Shown piece after piece: positions 24,408-33,393 of a stretch of 41,265 nucleotides of DNA. This DNA comes from Lutibacter sp. (GTDB taxonomy: Bacteria > Bacteroidota > Bacteroidia > Flavobacteriales > Flavobacteriaceae). The DNA is taken from NCBI RefSeq assembly GCF_013139515.1, contig NZ_WTAR01000003.1, positions 1-41,265 of the forward strand, given 5' to 3'. Both the position numbers and the translations under genes were made by a program. Under the pieces are notes generated by a model. That model was given only the letters and a program-made list of their open reading frames with translations, had not been told where the DNA came from and searched no databases. Each line of letters opens with the position of its first letter. The stretch's first letter is position 1.

Positions 24408-27257
24408 TTATTTATTCAAATACATTTTTCTACGAGAATACAACTCGTAAAACTGATCATCTTTTAAATCATCAATAAATAAAATACTTTCACCGGTAGA
24501 TTTCATTTCAGGTCCTAGTTTTTTATCAACATTAGGAAACTTATTAAATGAAAATACGGGTTGTTTTATGGCATAACCCTCTAACTGAGGGTTAAAATTA
24601 AAGTCTTTCACTTTATTTTCGCCCAACATTACTTTTGTAGCGTAATTTACATAAGGTTCTTTATAAGCTTTTGATATAAAAGGCACTGTACGTGAAGCTC
24701 TTGGATTGGCTTCAATAATATAAACAACATCGTCTTTAACAGCAAATTGAATATTTATCAATCCAACCGTTTTTAAAGCTAACGCTATTTTTTTAGTGTG
24801 ATCTTTAATTTGTTGCATTACAAACTCACCTAAATTAAATGGTGGCAATGTAGCATTTGAATCTCCAGAATGAACACCACAAGGCTCAATATGTTCCATA
24901 ATACCAATAATATAAACATCTTCACCATCACATATTGCATCAGCTTCAGCTTCAATTGCTCCATCTAAATAATGATCTAAAAGCAATACATTGTTTGGTA
25001 TTTTCCGAAGAATATCAACAACATGTTTCTCTAATTCTTCTTTATTGATAACAATTTTCATTCCTTGCCCTCCTAATACATAAGAAGGACGAACTAAAAT
25101 TGGAAAATCTAAATCATCTGCAATTACAGAAGCTTCATCAGCTGTTGTTGCTGTCCCATATTCTGGAAAAGGGATTTTTAAATCAACTAACAATCCTGAA
25201 AATCGTTTTCTATCTTCCGCTAAATCTAAAGCTTCAAAACTAGTTCCTATAATTTTCACTCCCCACTTTTCTAATTTTTCAGCTAATTTTAAAGCTGTTT
25301 GACCACCTAATTGAACAATAACTCCTTCAGGTTTTTCATGTTGAATGATATCATAAATATGTTCCCAAAAAACAGGTTCAAAATATAACTTATCAGCAGT
25401 ATCAAAATCGGTTGAAACAGTTTCAGGATTACAATTAATCATAATAGTTTCATAACCAGCTTCTTTAGCGGCTAAAACTCCGTGCACACAACAGTAATCA
25501 AACTCAATTCCTTGTCCAATTCTATTTGGGCCAGAACCTAAAACTACAATTTTTTTCTTATCAGTTACTTCACTTTCATTATCTGCATAACTACCTTCTG
25601 AAGTAATCATTTTATTTTCAAAAGTTGAATAATAATATGGTGTTTGAGCATCAAACTCAGCTGCACACGCATCAACTAATTTATACACTCTATTAATATC
25701 TAATTCTGTTCTTTTGGCATGAACTTCACTTTCCCAACAACCTAACATATGTGCAATTTGTCTATCTGCAAATCCTTTTTGTTTTGCTTCTAATAACAAT
25801 TCATAGGTTAATGAATCTAATTTATAGGTTGAAATTTCATTCTCTAAAGCTAATAATTCTTCATATTGCTTTAAAAACCACATATCAATCTTCGTAATTT
25901 CGTGAATTCTACTCAACGGAATTCCCATTTGAATTGCATCATAAATTACAAAAACACGATCCCAACTTGCGTAGGTTAGTTTTTTAATAATTTTATCATA
26001 ATCCTTCACTCCTTTTCCATCAGCACCTAATCCATTCCGTTTTATTTCTAAAGATTGTGTTGCTTTATGCAATGCTTCTTGAAATGAACGGCCAATTCCC
26101 ATAACTTCTCCAACTGATTTCATTTGAAGACCTAACGTTCTATCTGCACCTTCAAACTTATCAAAATTCCAACGTGGTATTTTAACAATTACATAGTCTA
26201 ATGTTGGTTCAAATAATGCTGAAGTTGTTTTTGTAATTTGATTATTTAATTCATCTAAATTATAACCTATAGCTAATTTTGAAGCAATTTTAGCAATTGG
26301 ATATCCTGTTGCTTTTGAAGCCAATGCTGATGAACGTGAAACACGTGGATTAATTTCAATGGCAATAATATCTTCTTTTTCATCAGGACTCACTGCAAAT
26401 TGAACGTTACAACCTCCAGCAAAATCACCAATTGAACGCATCATATGAATTGCCATATCACGCATTCTTTGAAAAGTGGTATCACTTAAAGTCATTGCAG
26501 GCGCAACAGTAATTGAGTCTCCTGTATGAATTCCCATTGGGTCCATATTTTCAATGGTACAAATAATTACTACGTTGTCATTTTTATCTCTCAACAACTC
26601 TAATTCATATTCTTTCCATCCTAATAAAGCCTTATCAATAATAACTTCGTGAATTGGCGAAGCTTCTAAACCACGACTTAATAATTCATCAAAATCTTCT
26701 TTTTTATAAACAATTGAGGCTCCAAAACCGCCTAATGTAAATGATGGACGAATTACTAAAGGAAAACCATATTCCTGTGCTATTTCTTTACCTTTTAAAA
26801 ATGAATTTGCAGTAGTTGATGGTGCCTGACCGATACCAATTTTAATCATTAATTTTCTAAACTGCTCTCTATCTTCAGTAATATTAATGGCATCAATATC
26901 AACACCAATTAATTCAACATTAAAATCTTTCCAAATACCTTTATCATCAGCTTCAATACATAAATTTAATGCTGTTTGCCCTCCCATAGTTGGTAAAACT
27001 GCATCAATCCCAGGGTGAGCTTTTAAAATTTCAATGATAGATTTAGTAGTCAAAGGCTTTAAATAAACATTATCAGCCAATGACGGATCCGTCATAATAG
27101 TTGCTGGGTTTGAATTAATTAAAGTAACTTCAATTCCTTCTTCTTTTAGTGATCTAATTGACTGTGAACCAGAATAATCAAATTCACATGCTTGTCCTAT
27201 AACAATTGGTCCTGATCCAATTATTAAAATAGATTTTATGTTGGTATTTTTAGGCAT
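24408..27257 (-). CDS. carB: carbamoyl-phosphate synthase large subunit
   Basis: The enzyme uses ammonia (from CarA), bicarbonate and two ATP to make carbamoyl phosphate for pyrimidine and arginine synthesis. Both ATP-grasp halves are present. The first has IGSGPIVIGQACEFDYSG and PTMGGQTALNL; the second has VLGSGPNRIGQGIEFDYCCVHG and VQLGGQTALKLAEKL. The oligomerisation domain lies between (about 400-550). At 949 residues the protein stops just after the second ATP-grasp domain, so the C-terminal methylglyoxal-synthase-like allosteric domain of E. coli CarB (1073 residues) is absent. This short form is usual in Bacteroidota as far as I know. carA is not in the window. Confidence 0.96.
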   Translation of the reverse strand: MPKNTNIKSILIIGSGPIVIGQACEFDYSGSQSIRSLKEEGIEVTLINSNPATIMTDPSLADNVYLKPLTTKSIIEILKAHPGIDAVLPTMGGQTALNLCIEADDKGIWKDFNVELIGVDIDAINITEDREQFRKLMIKIGIGQAPSTTANSFLKGKEIAQEYGFPLVIRPSFTLGGFGASIVYKKEDFDELLSRGLEASPIHEVIIDKALLGWKEYELELLRDKNDNVVIICTIENMDPMGIHTGDSITVAPAMTLSDTTFQRMRDMAIHMMRSIGDFAGGCNVQFAVSPDEKEDIIAIEINPRVSRSSALASKATGYPIAKIASKLAIGYNLDELNNQITKTTSALFEPTLDYVIVKIPRWNFDKFEGADRTLGLQMKSVGEVMGIGRSFQEALHKATQSLEIKRNGLGADGKGVKDYDKIIKKLTYASWDRVFVIYDAIQMGIPLSRIHEITKIDMWFLKQYEELLALENEISTYKLDSLTYELLLEAKQKGFADRQIAHMLGCWESEVHAKRTELDINRVYKLVDACAAEFDAQTPYYYSTFENKMITSEGSYADNESEVTDKKKIVVLGSGPNRIGQGIEFDYCCVHGVLAAKEAGYETIMINCNPETVSTDFDTADKLYFEPVFWEHIYDIIQHEKPEGVIVQLGGQTALKLAEKLEKWGVKIIGTSFEALDLAEDRKRFSGLLVDLKIPFPEYGTATTADEASVIADDLDFPILVRPSYVLGGQGMKIVINKEELEKHVVDILRKIPNNVLLLDHYLDGAIEAEADAICDGEDVYIIGIMEHIEPCGVHSGDSNATLPPFNLGEFVMQQIKDHTKKIALALKTVGLINIQFAVKDDVVYIIEANPRASRTVPFISKAYKEPYVNYATKVMLGENKVKDFNFNPQLEGYAIKQPVFSFNKFPNVDKKLGPEMKSTGESILFIDDLKDDQFYELYSRRKMYLNK

Positions 27258-27342
27258 TGGTAATTGTAAATATTAATGTGTAAATATCTATAAAATTAGT
27301 TTTTGATAAAAAAATAGTTTTCAAAACTTATTAAAAGGATAC

Positions 27343-27376
27343 AAAAAAAGGTGTTACTTAAAAAAAGTAACACCTT
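27343..27376 (-). terminator. rpmH terminator
   Basis: The stem AAGGTGTTACTT/AAGTAACACCTT with a five-A loop (five T on the minus strand) is followed on the minus strand by a T-run, 22 bp after the rpmH stop codon. Confidence 0.88.
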
Positions 27377-27398
27377 ATATATTAAAACTATAGTTTCA

Positions 27399-27560
27399 TT
27401 ATTTCTTTGGTCTTGGTGCCGAAGAAACACTTAAATTTTTTCTACCTTTAGCTCTTCTTCTTGACAAAACTTTACGTCCTGTTGCACTAGCCATACGCTC
27501 TCTAAAACCGTGCTTATTTCTTCTTTTTCTTTTTGATGGCTGAAATGTTCTTTTTGGCAT
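27399..27560 (-). CDS. rpmH: 50S ribosomal protein L34
   Basis: A 53-residue, highly basic protein read directly from the sequence: it begins [20 protein letters not shown] and continues [20 protein letters not shown], the near-invariant L34 core. The C-terminal tail [13 protein letters not shown] is the extension usual in Bacteroidota. It is a structural protein of the large ribosomal subunit. The gene has its own strong promoter (27634-27663) and terminator. The usual neighbours dnaA or rnpA are not adjacent here, as is normal in this phylum. Confidence 0.97.
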   Translation of the reverse strand: MPKRTFQPSKRKRRNKHGFRERMASATGRKVLSRRRAKGRKNLSVSSAPRPKK

Positions 27561-27633
27561 TACTTATAAATTTTAAAAATCGTGTTTCTTATATTGTTGC
27601 TTTCTTTAAGAATCTTCTCCTTAAAAGCGTTGG

Positions 27634-27663
27634 CAAATATACAATTACTTTTGTTTTTGACAA
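27634..27663 (-). promoter_or_regulatory. rpmH promoter
   Basis: On the minus strand TTG (27663-27661), 19 bp spacer and TATATTTG (27641-27634): one of the best matches to the Bacteroidota consensus in the window, giving a leader of about 67 nt. Confidence 0.75.
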
Positions 27664-27749
27664 ATAGAATTTTAAAAAAAATTAAAATAATATTTTAAAG
27701 CCAAAAAAGAAAAATTACATACATTTATACAAATTAAAAATATCTGAAA

Positions 27750-28628
27750 ATGTATCAAGAATCAATGCTTAAAGAAGGAAGTTTAAAAGACCTTGTTATT
27801 GTTGTAACTGGAGGAGGAAGTGGTTTAGGAAAAGCTATGACTACTTATTTTTTAGAACTTGGAGCCCACGTAGCTATTACTTCCCGAAATATTGAAAAAT
27901 TAGAAAAAGCTAAAACAGAATTAGAAGAAAAAACTGGAGGTACTGTGTTAGCTGTTCAATGCGATGTTAGAAATTATAATGAAGTAGAAAATGTTTTGGC
28001 TGAAACTTTGAAAAAATTTGGTAAAGTAGACGGACTTTTAAATAATGCTGCTGGAAATTTTATCAGTCCAACTGAACGATTATCTGCAAATGCTTTTGAC
28101 ACTGTTATAGATATTGTTTTAAAAGGAAGTAAAAATTGCACCTTAGCCTTTGGAAAACATTGGATAAAAATAAAACAACCAAAATCTACCATTTTAAATA
28201 TTGTAACAACGTATGCTTGGACAGGATCGGCGTATGTTGTACCATCTGCAACTGCAAAAGCTGGAGTTTTGGCAATGACACGCTCTTTAGCTGTTGAATG
28301 GGCTAAGTACGGAATTCGCTCTAACGCTATTGCTCCAGGTCCTTTTCCTACAAAAGGCGCTTGGGACAGATTATTACCTGGTGACTTAAGAGAAAAATTT
28401 GATATGAAAAAGAAAGTTCCTGTTGGTAGAGTTGGTGTACATCAAGAATTGGCAAATTTAGCGGCTTACTTAATGAGTGATTTCTCTGCGTATGTGAATG
28501 GAGAAGTTATTACTATTGATGGTGGAGAATGGTTAAAAGGTGCAGGTGAATTTAATATGTTAGAAGAAATTTCAGAAGAAATGTGGGATATGTTAGAAGC
28601 AATGGTAAGAAGTAAGAAAAAGAAATAG
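27750..28628 (+). CDS. SDR-family 2,4-dienoyl-CoA reductase-like oxidoreductase
   Basis: A 292-residue SDR with cofactor loop TGGGSGLG (residues 20-27) and NNAAGN (98-103). The usual YxxxK is replaced by SATAK (Ser166, Lys170), while TYAWTGSAYVVPSATAKAGV matches the active site of DECR-type 2,4-dienoyl-CoA reductases. In that family, as known for the human mitochondrial enzyme, a tyrosine further upstream (here Tyr155 of TTYAWTG) takes the catalytic role. The PGPFPTKGAWDRLLP loop and AEWAKYGIRSNAI also fit that subgroup. It probably reduces unsaturated fatty acyl-CoA with NADPH during beta-oxidation of unsaturated fats. Single gene with its own terminator. A weak -7-like TACATTTA lies 22 bp before the start. 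Confidence 0.85.
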   Translation: MYQESMLKEGSLKDLVIVVTGGGSGLGKAMTTYFLELGAHVAITSRNIEKLEKAKTELEEKTGGTVLAVQCDVRNYNEVENVLAETLKKFGKVDGLLNNAAGNFISPTERLSANAFDTVIDIVLKGSKNCTLAFGKHWIKIKQPKSTILNIVTTYAWTGSAYVVPSATAKAGVLAMTRSLAVEWAKYGIRSNAIAPGPFPTKGAWDRLLPGDLREKFDMKKKVPVGRVGVHQELANLAAYLMSDFSAYVNGEVITIDGGEWLKGAGEFNMLEEISEEMWDMLEAMVRSKKKK

Positions 28629-28652
28629 CAGTATTTCAACCAAAATAATAAC

Positions 28653-28699
28653 AAAAAGAAACCTTCAAAATAAAAAAATATTTGAAGGTTTCTTTTTTT
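28653..28699 (+). terminator. terminator after the dienoyl-CoA reductase-like gene
   Basis: Long stem (GAAACCTTCAAA/TTTGAAGGTTTC) extended by A/T pairs, with an AT-rich loop of about 11 bases and a seven-T run. Confidence 0.88.
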
Positions 28700-28727
28700 G
28701 TCAACTAAAATAGAGTTAGTACTTTTG
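28698..28727 (+). promoter_or_regulatory. pyrG promoter
   Basis: TTG (28698-28700), 19 bp spacer and TACTTTTG (28720-28727) match the consensus; the TTG sits at the end of the T-run of the preceding terminator. The start codon is 16 bp downstream of the -7 box. Confidence 0.75.
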
Positions 28728-28743
28728 CCCAAACCTAATATCA

Positions 28744-30357
28744 ATGAAAAACACAAAATACGTTTTTGTAACAGGAGGCGTTACTTCTTCACTAGGAAAA
28801 GGGATAATTGCAGCTTCTTTAGCTAAATTATTACAAGAAAGAGGCTACTCTGTTACCATTCAAAAACTAGATCCATATATAAATATTGACCCAGGAACGT
28901 TAAATCCATACGAACATGGAGAGTGTTATGTAACTGATGATGGTGCTGAAACCGATTTAGATTTAGGACATTACGAGCGTTTTTTAAATATTCCTACTTC
29001 ACAGGCAAATAATGTTACAACTGGTAAAATTTACCAATCTGTAATTAACAAAGAACGTAAAGGTGAGTTTTTAGGAAAAACGGTACAAGTGGTTCCTCAT
29101 ATTACTGATGAGATTAAACATCGAATTCAAATTTTAGGAAATACGAGAGAGTTTGATATTGTTATTACTGAAATTGGAGGAACTGTTGGTGATATTGAAT
29201 CGTTACCTTATATAGAATCTGTTCGTCAATTATTATGGGAATTAGGTCATGAAAATGCCATTGTAATTCATTTAACACTAATACCTTATTTAGCTGCTGC
29301 AGGTGAATTAAAAACAAAACCAACGCAACATTCAGTAAAAATGTTGATGCAAAGTGGTGTAAGTCCAGATATTTTAGTGTGTAGAACTGAGCATAAAATA
29401 TCTGATTCAATAAAAAATAAATTAGCATTGTTTTGTAATGTTAAAAAAGAAGATGTTATTGAATCTATAGATGCAGAAACGATTTACGACGTTCCTAACT
29501 TAATGTTAGAAGAAGGTTTAGACATCGTTGTATTAAAAAAATTACAATTACCAATAGACAAACAACCCGAACTTAAAGAATGGAATAATTTCTTAAAAGG
29601 CTTCAAAAATCCAAAAAGCACGATTGAAATTGGGTTGATTGGTAAATATGTTGAATTGCATGATGCTTACAAATCAATTTCTGAAGCGTTTATCCATGCA
29701 GGTGCATCTAATCGGGTTAAAGTTAATATTAACTGGATTCATTCTGAAGATTTAACAACAGCAAACGTTGCTACAAAATTAAAAAACTTAAATGGTATTT
29801 TAGTTGCTCCAGGTTTTGGAGAAAGAGGAATTGAAGGAAAAATTGAAGCTGTAAAATACGCTCGTGAAAACAAGATTCCTTTTTTAGGAATTTGTTTGGG
29901 AATGCAAATGGCAGTAATAGAATTTTCTAGAAATGTTTTAGGCCTAAAAGATGCTAATTCTTCTGAAATGGATACTAAAACGTTAAATCCTGTTATTGAT
30001 TTAATGGAAGAACAAAAAAGTATTACAAACTATGGTGGCACTATGCGTTTAGGCGCTTGGGATTGTAAACTAAAAGAAAACACACAAATTAAAAATATTT
30101 ATTCTAAGGAATTAATAAGTGAACGTCACAGACATAGATATGAGTTTAACAACGATTACTTAAAACAAATTGAAAAAGCAGGAATGATTGCTACTGGCAA
30201 AAACCCAAAAACAAATTTAGTTGAAGTTATTGAAATTCCCTCACACCCATGGTTTATTGGAGTTCAATACCATCCTGAATATAAGAGTACTGTTTTAAAT
30301 CCACACCCTTTATTTATAGGTTTTGTAAAAGCGGCTTTGGAACACTCTTTGAAGTAA
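28744..30357 (+). CDS. pyrG: CTP synthase
   Basis: A 537-residue enzyme making CTP from UTP, ATP and glutamine. The N-terminal synthetase domain has FVTGGVTSSLGKGI, LDPYINIDPGTLNPYEHGECYVTDDGAETDLDLGHYERF and EIGGTVGDIESLPYIE. The C-terminal class I glutaminase domain has VAPGFGERG, the nucleophile cysteine in FLGICLGMQMAV (near residue 384) and the HPEY histidine/glutamate near the end. It is complete and of normal length. It is followed 111 bp later by yidC on the same strand, a gene order common in Bacteroidota; each has its own promoter. Confidence 0.97.
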   Translation: MKNTKYVFVTGGVTSSLGKGIIAASLAKLLQERGYSVTIQKLDPYINIDPGTLNPYEHGECYVTDDGAETDLDLGHYERFLNIPTSQANNVTTGKIYQSVINKERKGEFLGKTVQVVPHITDEIKHRIQILGNTREFDIVITEIGGTVGDIESLPYIESVRQLLWELGHENAIVIHLTLIPYLAAAGELKTKPTQHSVKMLMQSGVSPDILVCRTEHKISDSIKNKLALFCNVKKEDVIESIDAETIYDVPNLMLEEGLDIVVLKKLQLPIDKQPELKEWNNFLKGFKNPKSTIEIGLIGKYVELHDAYKSISEAFIHAGASNRVKVNINWIHSEDLTTANVATKLKNLNGILVAPGFGERGIEGKIEAVKYARENKIPFLGICLGMQMAVIEFSRNVLGLKDANSSEMDTKTLNPVIDLMEEQKSITNYGGTMRLGAWDCKLKENTQIKNIYSKELISERHRHRYEFNNDYLKQIEKAGMIATGKNPKTNLVEVIEIPSHPWFIGVQYHPEYKSTVLNPHPLFIGFVKAALEHSLK

Positions 30358-30400
30358 CATAGAATTAGTATTAAAAACTCAATTATAACATTACATTTAG

Positions 30401-30408
30401 TACATTTG
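30401..30408 (+). promoter_or_regulatory. yidC promoter -7 box
   Basis: TACATTTG fits TAnnTTTG, 60 bp before the yidC ATG; a near-copy, TACATTTA, lies 9 bp upstream at 30392. No TTG at -33. Confidence 0.5.
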
Positions 30409-30468
30409 TCGGACTTTTTAAGAAGTTTTTAAATAAGCACGTGACAAACTGACATTATAAACACACAC

Positions 30469-32352
30469 ATGGAAGAAAAAAAATTCGATTTAAATTCATT
30501 AATAGGTTTTGTATTATTAGGAGCTATTATGTTATGGTGGATGTATAGTAACCAACCTACACCTGAAGAATTAGAAGCTGAAAAAAATAATAAAACAGAA
30601 CAAGTACAAGAAGAAACTATAACTTCAAACAATACAAGTGCCAATTCAACTGTTGAAATTGTACAGGCAACTGATTCACTTTCTCTTGCTAAAGCTCAAA
30701 ATCAATTAGGTGCATTTGCATATTCAGCAACCATTACTGATGCAGAAACTGTTTTAGAAAACGATGTACTTAGATTAGTAATTTCAAATAAAGGTGGACA
30801 AATTAAAGAAGCTTTATTAAAAAATTATGTAACGTACGATTCTTTACCATTGTATATTATAAAAGATAACAACGCTTCTTTTAACTTGAATTTTGGAACT
30901 ACAGATAATAGAATTCTTAATACGAAAGATTTATTGTTTGAACCAACATTAACTACTAATGGTGAAAGTCAAATACTTTCAATGAAATTGAAAGTTGATA
31001 ATACTAAATTTTTAGAATACTACTACGAAATTAAACCTAATGAGTATATGGTTGATTTTAACATACGTTCTCAAGGTTTAAGTTCAACTTTTAACACTTC
31101 GCAACAAGTTAATTTAGATTGGAACTTAGAAGCTTTTAGAAAAGAAAAAAGTATTCGTTACGAGAACCAACAAACTGAAATGTATTATGAAAAAGAAGAT
31201 GAAAATATAGATTACTTATCAGTTGGCGGTGAAGATGATGCTGAAGAAATTGATGTTAATTGGGTAGCTTATAAGCAGCATTTTTTCTCTACAATTTTAA
31301 TTTCTGAACAAGCTTTTGAAAACGCCAGTTTAGCTTCAAAAACCTTATCTATTGATGAAGAAATAGATACAACTTTTACCAAAGCCTTTTCTTTAAAAGC
31401 ACCTTTAGCTTTACAAAGTGGTGAATTAGATTACAACATGAATTGGTACATTGGACCAAATGATTACCATATTCTAAAAAAATACGATCGCAATATAAAA
31501 GAAATTGTAAATCTTGGTTGGGGAATTTTTGGCTACATAAATCGCCTAGTTTTTGTTCCTGTATTTAACTTTTTACAAGGTTTTATTGGTAATTATGGTT
31601 TAATTATTATTCTATTAACTATAGTTGTTAGAATAATAATGTCACCATTAGTATATAAATCTTATTTATCAAGCGCAAAAATGAAGGTTTTAAAACCTGA
31701 AATGGAAGAAATTAACAAGCGTTTACCAGGTAAAGAAAATGCAATGAAACGCCAACAAGAAACAATGGCCGTTCAAAGCAAAGCTGGTGTAAGCCCATTA
31801 GCTGGTTGTATTCCGGCATTGTTACAAATGCCTGTATTCTTTGCATTGTTTCGATTTTTTCCTTCAAATATAGATTTACGTCAAAAAGGGTTTTTATGGG
31901 CTGATGATTTATCTGCTTATGATTCTGTATTTGAATTACCATTTACAATTCCAATGTATGGTTCACACATTAGTCTATTTCCTATATTAGCTTCAATTGC
32001 AATTTTCTTTTATATGAGAATGAGTCAAAGTCAGCAAATGAATATGCAACAACCTACACAAGAAGGAATGCCAGATATGCAAAAGATGATGAAAATGATG
32101 ATGTATTTCTCTCCTGTAATGATGTTAATTTTCTTTAATATGTATGCGAGTAGTTTAAGTTTATATTACTTTGTTTCAAACTTACTAACTATTACAATTA
32201 TGCTAATTATTAAGAATTACATTATTGATGAAGATAAAATTCATGCGAAGATTCAAGAGAACAAAAAGAAACCTAAAAAAGAAGGGAAGTTTCGTCAGCG
32301 TTTAAATGATGCTATGAAACAAGCGCAAGAACAACAAAAAAAGAAAAAATAA
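30469..32352 (+). CDS. yidC: membrane protein insertase YidC
   Basis: A 627-residue inner-membrane insertase that works alone or with SecYEG to insert membrane proteins. It has an N-terminal membrane helix (about residues 8-25, IGFVLLGAIMLWWMYS) and a large periplasmic beta domain (about 60-350). The C-terminal insertase core follows: a helix near FNFLQGFIGNYGLIIILLTIVVRIIMSPLVYKSY with the conserved arginine, a cytoplasmic coiled hairpin (MEEINKRLPGKENAMKRQQETM), then hydrophobic helices including GCIPALLQMPVFFALF and a Met-rich segment before LSLYYFVSNLLTI. The basic C-terminal tail fits ribosome contact. Length is typical for Bacteroidota. Ends in a strong terminator. Confidence 0.97.
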   Translation: MEEKKFDLNSLIGFVLLGAIMLWWMYSNQPTPEELEAEKNNKTEQVQEETITSNNTSANSTVEIVQATDSLSLAKAQNQLGAFAYSATITDAETVLENDVLRLVISNKGGQIKEALLKNYVTYDSLPLYIIKDNNASFNLNFGTTDNRILNTKDLLFEPTLTTNGESQILSMKLKVDNTKFLEYYYEIKPNEYMVDFNIRSQGLSSTFNTSQQVNLDWNLEAFRKEKSIRYENQQTEMYYEKEDENIDYLSVGGEDDAEEIDVNWVAYKQHFFSTILISEQAFENASLASKTLSIDEEIDTTFTKAFSLKAPLALQSGELDYNMNWYIGPNDYHILKKYDRNIKEIVNLGWGIFGYINRLVFVPVFNFLQGFIGNYGLIIILLTIVVRIIMSPLVYKSYLSSAKMKVLKPEMEEINKRLPGKENAMKRQQETMAVQSKAGVSPLAGCIPALLQMPVFFALFRFFPSNIDLRQKGFLWADDLSAYDSVFELPFTIPMYGSHISLFPILASIAIFFYMRMSQSQQMNMQQPTQEGMPDMQKMMKMMMYFSPVMMLIFFNMYASSLSLYYFVSNLLTITIMLIIKNYIIDEDKIHAKIQENKKKPKKEGKFRQRLNDAMKQAQEQQKKKK

Positions 32353-32370
32353 CATATATACACCTTAGTT

Positions 32371-32408
32371 AAAAGACTCAAATTTAAATATTTGAGTCTT
32401 TTTTTTGC
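32371..32408 (+). terminator. yidC terminator
   Basis: The stem AAAAGACTCAAATTT paired with AAATATTTGAGTCTTTT, followed by more Ts, 19 bp after the yidC stop. Confidence 0.9.
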
Positions 32409-32449
32409 AACTTGTAACAAAAGTTACTTTAAATATCTCTATTACTAAG

Positions 32450-32839
32450 TAAATATAAAATTTTAAAAGAAAATAACCTTCTTATTCAATACCACGAAGG
32501 TTTTTAAATTTAAACGACTATATTAATTTTGCTAAAAAATTATATTCAGATGTAAATTATTCTCCCAACCTCAATCACATAATTCATATTAAGAGTGTAA
32601 AGATTAAAGCATCATTCAATGATCTAAATGCATATGGTAAAGTTTTTTGATGATAATTTTAAAAAGCCTAAAACAGATATATCGCAGTAATTACTAAAAC
32701 ACCAAATCAAGTAGTTATTCCTACTTTATTTAGAATACTTAGCAAAAATACATCACAAAACATTGAGATTTTCTCTACATATGATGCTGCAGCAGAATGG
32801 CTTGAAATTGATGAAGAAATTTCTATTTATTTACTCTAA
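32450..32839 (+). pseudogene. decayed paralogue of the adjacent STAS-like gene
   Basis: Three blocks in shifted frames align in order with the intact gene at 32911. Block one (from 32454) reads YKILKENNLLIQYHEG against YKISKENNLITIVQEG. Block two (from 32504, after one lost base) reads LNLNDYINFAKKLYSDVNYS against LNLDSMMNFINTLNSDPLFS and goes on to PNLNHIIH. Block three (from 32684) reads AVITKTPNQVVIPTLF against ALITNTPNQVVYSTLF, ends near IEIFSTYDAAAEWLE and stops at 32837. Between blocks two and three the reading frame is broken by several stops. There is no ATG at the matching start. With frameshifts, internal stops and no start it cannot make the full protein. Confidence 0.85.
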
Positions 32840-32880
32840 AAGAAGTGATATAAATCATACCTCAACTTGCTTGAAATTTA

Positions 32881-32888
32881 TATTTTTG
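32881..32888 (+). promoter_or_regulatory. promoter -7 box of the STAS-like gene
   Basis: TATTTTTG fits TAnnTTTG, 22 bp before the ATG. The -33 TTG is not at ideal distance (TTGs at 32867 and 32871 are too close). Confidence 0.5.
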
Positions 32889-32910
32889 CTTACACTTTTT
32901 TCGTAAAAAT

Positions 32911-33360
32911 ATGTCTAAATTAAAATTTACTTATAAAATTTCTAAAGAAAATAATCTAATTACAATAGTACAAGAAGGTATTTTAAATTTAGACTCTATG
33001 ATGAATTTTATAAACACCCTAAATAGTGACCCTTTATTCTCTCCTAAATTTGATCACATTGTAGACTTGAATAACGTGCAATTTGAACTTTCACTTGAAG
33101 ATATTAATAAATATGTACAACACTTAGAAAGTAATTCTAAAATATATGGGGTAAAAAAAATTGCCCTAATAACAAACACACCAAATCAGGTAGTCTATTC
33201 TACATTATTTAAAGAAGCTCAAGAACAATTACAACCTTTACAAAGTGTTCAAATATTTTCAACATTAGAAAGTGCGTATAATTTTGTAGAAAAAGAAAAT
33301 ATTTCATTTGCGCAAATCTTACAAACAGTAAACATATCAAAAAAAGAGTTAATTGCTTAA
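32911..33360 (+). CDS. STAS/SpoIIAA-like domain protein
   Basis: A 149-residue cytoplasmic protein with alternating strands and helices. Strands are KFTYKISKENNLITIVQEG, HIVDLNNVQFEL, KKIALITNTPNQVV and VQIFSTLESAYNFV, separated by helices. This resembles the SpoIIAA/STAS-SEC14-like fold used by many small bacterial proteins for binding partners. Function is unknown. The immediately upstream pseudogene is its degenerate copy, so the locus once had two genes in tandem. The gene is followed by the 5'-nucleotidase gene, whose promoter lies just after this stop codon. No catalytic motif is seen. Confidence 0.75.
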   Translation: MSKLKFTYKISKENNLITIVQEGILNLDSMMNFINTLNSDPLFSPKFDHIVDLNNVQFELSLEDINKYVQHLESNSKIYGVKKIALITNTPNQVVYSTLFKEAQEQLQPLQSVQIFSTLESAYNFVEKENISFAQILQTVNISKKELIA

Positions 33361-33367
33361 TTTTATC

Positions 33368-33375
33368 TACTTTTG
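33368..33375 (+). promoter_or_regulatory. promoter -7 box of the 5'-nucleotidase gene
   Basis: TACTTTTG fits TAnnTTTG. Its last three bases are the TTG that opens the longest reading frame, so that TTG is not the start; the ATG at 33394 is. Confidence 0.55.
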
Positions 33376-33393
33376 AGTATAAATAAATATCTC

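Noticed and set aside
28466-28756. 96-codon minus-strand frame across the end of the dienoyl-CoA-reductase-like gene and the terminator
   Set aside because: It reads through a terminator hairpin and the pyrG promoter and has no homology-like pattern; Phe/Leu-rich text is expected antisense to AT-rich DNA.
32408-32910. Region after yidC as an RNA gene
   Set aside because: The codon-level match to the neighbouring STAS-like protein explains the sequence as a decayed gene.
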